Positions 60,013 through 64,000 of a stretch of 64,000 nt of DNA are shown here, piece by piece. The stretch is from JAFTYO01 sp045613125 (GTDB taxonomy: Bacteria > Pseudomonadota > Alphaproteobacteria > RF32 > CAG-239). A model generated the notes under the pieces. The model did no database searches. It saw nothing but the letters and a program-made list of their open reading frames with translations, and was not told where the DNA came from. Position 1 is the stretch's first letter. Each line of letters begins with the position of its first letter. A program made the position numbers and the translations under genes. The DNA is taken from contig JAZLAM010000016.1 in NCBI GenBank assembly GCA_045613125.1, forward strand, positions 5,947 through 69,946, read 5' to 3'.

Positions 60013-61264
60013 AACTATTCATATTATTGAAAAAATCTTGATTATCTTTTGATAATCTTAATTTTTCAAGCAAAAATTCCATACCATCTGTCATACCCAT
60101 CTGCATCAATACGCGACGTAAAACCCACATTTTTGATAATATATTTTTATCAACTAAAAGTTCTTCTTTTCTGGTTCCTGAACGAGTAATATCTATTGTT
60201 GGGAATAAACGTTTATCGGTAAGTTTTCTATCTAAAATTATTTCAGAATTACCTGTTCCTTTAAATTCTTCAAAAATAACTTCATCCATTCGAGAACCTG
60301 TATCAATAAGCGCTGTAGCTATTATAGTTAAAGAACCACCTTCTTCAACATTCCTTGCCGCACCTAAAAGACGTTTAGGACGTTGTAAAGCATTAGCATC
60401 TACACCACCTGTTAAAACCTTACCTGATGACGGAACAACGGTATTATAAGCTCTTCCGAGACGTGTTATAGAATCAAGTAAAATAACAACATCTTTTTTA
60501 TTTTCAACTAAACGTTTAGCTTTTTCTATAACAAGTTCTGCAACTTGAACATGTCTGCTTGCTGGTTCATCAAAAGTTGATGAAATAACCTCACCTTTAA
60601 CAGAACGTGTCATATCTGTAACTTCTTCAGGACGTTCATCAATAAGTAATACCATTAAATATACTTCAGGATGATTTTCAGCAATTGCATGAGCAATATT
60701 TTGCAACATAACAGTTTTACCTGTTCTTGGCGGTGCAACAATAAGACCTCTTTGTCCTTTACCTTGAGGAGATATTAAATCTATAACTCTTGTTGTATAA
60801 TCTTTTTCTCCACAAATTATATCAAAATTAAGTTTTTCATTAGGGTATAAAGGTGTTAAATTATCAAAATTAACTCTTAATTTTGATTTTTCCGGATCAT
60901 CATAATTTATAGTGTTTATTTTAGTTAAAGCAAAATAACGCTCATTATCTTTAGGAGCTCTAATCTCACCTTCAACAGTATCGCCTGTTCTCAAACCATA
61001 TTTTTTAACTTGAGCAGGAGACACATAAATATCATCAGGACTTGCAAGATAATTAGATTTTGATGATCTTAAAAAACCAAAACCATCTTGCAAAACTTCA
61101 ATAACACCATCACCATATATTATATTATCTTCAGATGCTATTTTTTTCATAATAGCAAAAACCAAATCCTGTACTCTTAAAGATGATGCGTCTTCAATAC
61201 CTAAATCTTCTGCCCAATTTAACAGATCTTTAGGAGATTTATCCTTTAATTCTTTTAAATGCAT
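60011..61264 (-). CDS. rho: Transcription termination factor Rho
   Basis: 417 residues, hexameric RNA helicase. N-terminal HLKELKDKSPKDLLNWAEDLG, cold-shock-like RNA-binding domain (GFGFLRSSKSNYL), Walker A APPRTGKT (177-184), Walker B VYLMVLLIDERPEEVTDM, Q and R loops (SSTFDEPASRHVQVAE, SGKVLTGGVDANAL). Complete and normal length. The upstream region has a GTTACG/CGTAAC inverted repeat. Confidence 0.97.
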   Translation of the reverse strand: MHLKELKDKSPKDLLNWAEDLGIEDASSLRVQDLVFAIMKKIASEDNIIYGDGVIEVLQDGFGFLRSSKSNYLASPDDIYVSPAQVKKYGLRTGDTVEGEIRAPKDNERYFALTKINTINYDDPEKSKLRVNFDNLTPLYPNEKLNFDIICGEKDYTTRVIDLISPQGKGQRGLIVAPPRTGKTVMLQNIAHAIAENHPEVYLMVLLIDERPEEVTDMTRSVKGEVISSTFDEPASRHVQVAELVIEKAKRLVENKKDVVILLDSITRLGRAYNTVVPSSGKVLTGGVDANALQRPKRLLGAARNVEEGGSLTIIATALIDTGSRMDEVIFEEFKGTGNSEIILDRKLTDKRLFPTIDITRSGTRKEELLVDKNILSKMWVLRRVLMQMGMTDGMEFLLEKLRLSKDNQDFFNNMNS

Positions 61265-61301
61265 ATTAACCTATTATTTTATTGATTGACTAAAAAATGA
61301 A

Positions 61302-61317
61302 AGTTACGAACGTAACT
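61302..61317. promoter_or_regulatory. Inverted repeat in the rho upstream region
   Basis: AGTTACG-AA-CGTAACT, a perfect 7-bp inverted repeat about 40 nt before the rho start, able to be an operator or an RNA hairpin in the leader. Confidence 0.35.
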
Positions 61318-61387
61318 GCTTTCTATATATTAAAAGCTTTTTAATTTGTCAAATATTTTTTTATAAAAATCATAATTTTATAAAAAA

Positions 61388-63895
61388 TCAATAAAAAATT
61401 ATACTATCTTCATTTGCTGAAATATTAACATATGTATTATCTTTAATTTCCGAGTTTAATATTTTAAGAGCCAAAATATTTTCAATTTCTTGCTGAATAA
61501 GACGTTTTAAAGGCCTTGCTCCAAACTCATTATCATATCCGTTTTCGGCCAAATATACTAATGCTTTATCATCAATATTTAAATGCACATTATGTGTTGA
61601 AATAAGTCTTTTTTGCAAATGTTCCAACTGTATTTTTGCAATATTTCCGATGTGCTCTTTTTTTAATGCTTCAAATATAATTATTTCATCTAAACGATTA
61701 ATAAATTCCGGTTTAAAGAAATTTTTCAATCTTTCTCTTATTTCTTTTTTATTACCGTCAGAAACTAAATTAGATGTCATAATTAAAAATGTGTTCTTAA
61801 AATCTACTGTGCGACCTTTACCGTCTGTTAAATGTCCATCATCTAACACTTGCAACAACACATTAAAAACATCAGGATGTGCTTTTTCAACCTCATCAAA
61901 TAAAATTACTTGATATGGTCGACGTCTTACTGCTTCGGTTAAAACACCTCCTTCATCATAACCAACATATCCAGGAGGTGCTCCTATCAAACGTGAAACA
62001 GCATGTTTTTCCATATATTCAGACATATCAATTCTTAAAATTGCCTTATCATCATTAAATAAAAATTCTGCTAATGTTTTTGCAAGTTCGGTTTTACCAA
62101 CCCCTGTCGGACCTAAAAATAAAAAAGATCCTATTGGTTTATTGGGGTCATTTAACCCCGAACGTGAGCGTCTTACAGAGTTAGAAACAGCAATAATAGC
62201 ATCTTCTTGCCCTATAACTCTTCTTGCAATAATTTTTTCCATATCTATAAGTTTTTGACGTTCATTACTTATAAGTTTATCAGTGGGTATTCCTGTCCAT
62301 TTTGAAACAATTAAAGCAATTATATCAGAAGTAACTGTTTCTGTTGTTTTTGAATTTTGCTCGTTTTGGCTTAACTCTTCCAGTCTTTTTTCAAGTTCAG
62401 GGATATCTTTATATTGAATTTTACCGGTTAAATCATAATTTCCAGTTCGCAAGGCTTTTTCCATTTCTATTTTGAGTATATCAATAGCTTCTCTTAATTT
62501 TGAAGATTCATATACAGAGTTTTTATGAATATTCCATTTTTCATTTTCTTCCACCGAAATTTTTTCTTTTTCCGAAATTTGCTCATTAATTTTTTCTAAT
62601 CTATCAATTGATGCTATATCAGTTTCTTTTTTGAGTGCTTCTCTTTCAATTTTTAATTGAACAATACTTCGGTCAAGTTCATCTAAATATTCCGGTTTAG
62701 AATCAATACTCATACGTAAATAACTTGCTGCTTCATCAACCAAATCTATAGCTTTATCAGGCAAAAATCTATCACTGATATATCTATCTGACATAACAGC
62801 AGCCGAAACTAATGCTGCATCAGAAATACGTACTCCATGATGAAGTTCATATTTCTCTTTTAATCCTCTTAAAATAGAAATTGTTTCTTCAACTTTTGGC
62901 TCATTAATATAAACAGGTTGAAATCTTCTAGCAAATGCTTGGTCTTTTTCAATATATTTTTGATATTCTGCTAATGTGGTAGCCCCAATACAATGTAATT
63001 CACCCCTTGCAAGAGCAGGTTTTAATAAGTTTGATGCATCCATAGACCCTGATGTTGCTCCGGCTCCAACTACCATATGCATTTCATCTATAAATAATAG
63101 TATTTGACCATCAGATGCTTTAACTTCATCTAATACAGCTTTTAATCTTTCTTCAAATTCACCTCTATATTTTGCTCCTGCAATAAGAGCTCCCATATCT
63201 AACGCCATCAAACGTTTATTTTTTAAGCTTTCAGGTATATCTGAATTTACAATTCTTAAAGATAATCCCTCTACTATTGCTGTTTTACCGACACCTGGTT
63301 CTCCAATCAAAATAGGATTATTTTTTGTTCTTCGAGATAACACTTGAATAGTATGTCTAATTTCATCATCTCTACCTATAACAGGATCTAATTTTCCTTG
63401 TAATGCACGCTCGGTATAATCAGTAGCATATTTTTTTAATGCATCAAAAGTATCTTCAGCGCCAACACTTTGTGCTTTCCTACCTTGACGCATATTATTA
63501 ATAACTTCATTTAATTTTTTTACATCTATCCCATACGATTTATAAGATATCAATGCTTGTAATATACGTTCTACTGTTACATAAGAATCACCTGATTTTA
63601 ATGCTATCTGTTCAGCATTATCTAACACTTTTAATAAATTTTGCGATAAAGATACCTGTATGGATGAACCTTCAATTTTTGGTAATTTTTCAATATCTTT
63701 TGATATATTATCATAAATTTTATCCGCATTTATACCTGTTTGAGAAATAAGACTATAACATAAACCTTTTTTATCTTCTAAAAGAGTTTTAAGTAAGTGT
63801 TCAGGCATAATAAATTGATTAGAACCTCTAACAGCTAAACCTTGAGCTGATTGAATAAAACCCTTGCTTCTGTCTGTAAAAATTTCCATATTCAT
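61388..63895 (-). CDS. clpB: ATP-dependent disaggregase ClpB
   Basis: 835 residues, hexameric chaperone cooperating with DnaK. N-domain MNMEIFTDRSKGFIQSAQ, first P-loop GEPGVGKTA with IDEMH, middle coiled-coil domain (about 400-510), second P-loop GPTGVGKTEL and FDEVEKAHPDVFNVLLQVLDDG, C-terminal FGARPLKRLIQ. AAAGGA precedes the start. It probably belongs to the RpoH regulon (rpoH at 9.6 kb); no consensus sigma-32 promoter could be picked out of the about 100 nt left upstream. Confidence 0.96.
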   Translation of the reverse strand: MNMEIFTDRSKGFIQSAQGLAVRGSNQFIMPEHLLKTLLEDKKGLCYSLISQTGINADKIYDNISKDIEKLPKIEGSSIQVSLSQNLLKVLDNAEQIALKSGDSYVTVERILQALISYKSYGIDVKKLNEVINNMRQGRKAQSVGAEDTFDALKKYATDYTERALQGKLDPVIGRDDEIRHTIQVLSRRTKNNPILIGEPGVGKTAIVEGLSLRIVNSDIPESLKNKRLMALDMGALIAGAKYRGEFEERLKAVLDEVKASDGQILLFIDEMHMVVGAGATSGSMDASNLLKPALARGELHCIGATTLAEYQKYIEKDQAFARRFQPVYINEPKVEETISILRGLKEKYELHHGVRISDAALVSAAVMSDRYISDRFLPDKAIDLVDEAASYLRMSIDSKPEYLDELDRSIVQLKIEREALKKETDIASIDRLEKINEQISEKEKISVEENEKWNIHKNSVYESSKLREAIDILKIEMEKALRTGNYDLTGKIQYKDIPELEKRLEELSQNEQNSKTTETVTSDIIALIVSKWTGIPTDKLISNERQKLIDMEKIIARRVIGQEDAIIAVSNSVRRSRSGLNDPNKPIGSFLFLGPTGVGKTELAKTLAEFLFNDDKAILRIDMSEYMEKHAVSRLIGAPPGYVGYDEGGVLTEAVRRRPYQVILFDEVEKAHPDVFNVLLQVLDDGHLTDGKGRTVDFKNTFLIMTSNLVSDGNKKEIRERLKNFFKPEFINRLDEIIIFEALKKEHIGNIAKIQLEHLQKRLISTHNVHLNIDDKALVYLAENGYDNEFGARPLKRLIQQEIENILALKILNSEIKDNTYVNISANEDSIIFY

Positions 63896-64000
63896 CTTAA
63901 ATTATCCTTTCTATAATTTAAAATATAGTAATGCAAAATTCTTATAGCAAGATTATATATTGATTATTTAATATAAAAAAATTATTTATTTTCTTTTTTT

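Overview
The window looks like one contiguous, AT-rich chromosome segment of a host-associated (gut-type) alphaproteobacterium. The evidence is a heat-shock sigma factor RpoH with its QKKLFFNLR box, an efp-inositol phosphatase pair, a coiled-coil gene overlapping zapA, a Rho with an APPRTGKT P-loop, and a prepilin N-terminus (GRSMVEMLGVLA) that I associate with uncultured gut Alphaproteobacteria. The species assignment is inference. Almost everything is housekeeping. I see no phage, transposase, CRISPR array or rRNA.

Layout. 1-6.3 kb: an unidentified partial gene, rsmD and an rsuA/rluB-type pseudouridine synthase, tadA, valS, a MazG-like pyrophosphohydrolase and a secreted PLD-type nuclease. 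6.3-13.6 kb: a repeat-rich spacer, a secreted DUF4402-like protein, two cold-shock genes, a LysR regulator, rpoH, a GNAT acetyltransferase, tRNA-Gln, zapA with its coiled-coil partner, and a ThiE-like protein. 13.7-21.6 kb: efp, a degenerate inositol phosphatase, rpmE, rnd, aspS, and a class III ribonucleotide reductase operon whose glycyl-radical domain is a separate gene and whose promoter region has two NrdR boxes. 22-32.4 kb: rpmI-rplT-pheS-pheT-proS and alaS, bracketed by two pilin genes that each follow the same structured, terminator-ending leader RNA. 32.4-38.6 kb: tspO, an RNase J-like nuclease, recA, yihY, fabI and a glycosyltransferase. 38.6-43.2 kb: one giant cysteine-rich secreted protein with clusters of a palindromic repeat on both sides. 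43-49.2 kb: nitroreductase, oligoendopeptidase F, a membrane protein, a stand-alone GlmU uridylyltransferase domain, a DUF2207 membrane protein, tRNA-Gly and a cutA remnant. 49.2-53.9 kb: trxB and a complete nicotinamide-to-NAD salvage operon. 53.9-64 kb: a MinD-like/J-domain/tgt/LOG operon, a frameshifted periplasmic binding protein, an SspA/GST-like protein, a lipoprotein, rho and clpB.

The most novel signals are in RNA and repeats. (1) Two pilin leaders share conserved loops but have compensatory stems, a predicted pseudoknot and a terminator 28 nt before the start codon. (2) Two hairpins with an identical AGGGCTTAT in an 11-nt loop stand before two genes of the NAD salvage operon and look like small pseudoknot switches. 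(3) A modular mirror-image palindromic repeat has arms that co-vary between copies. (4) Two reading frames (cutA remnant, binding protein) are broken at A7 tracts where one extra A would restore them. Protein-level oddities include the split NrdD, archaeal-type ProRS, the GWDDNGLPTE subtype of ValRS, and an inositol phosphatase that has lost metal ligands.
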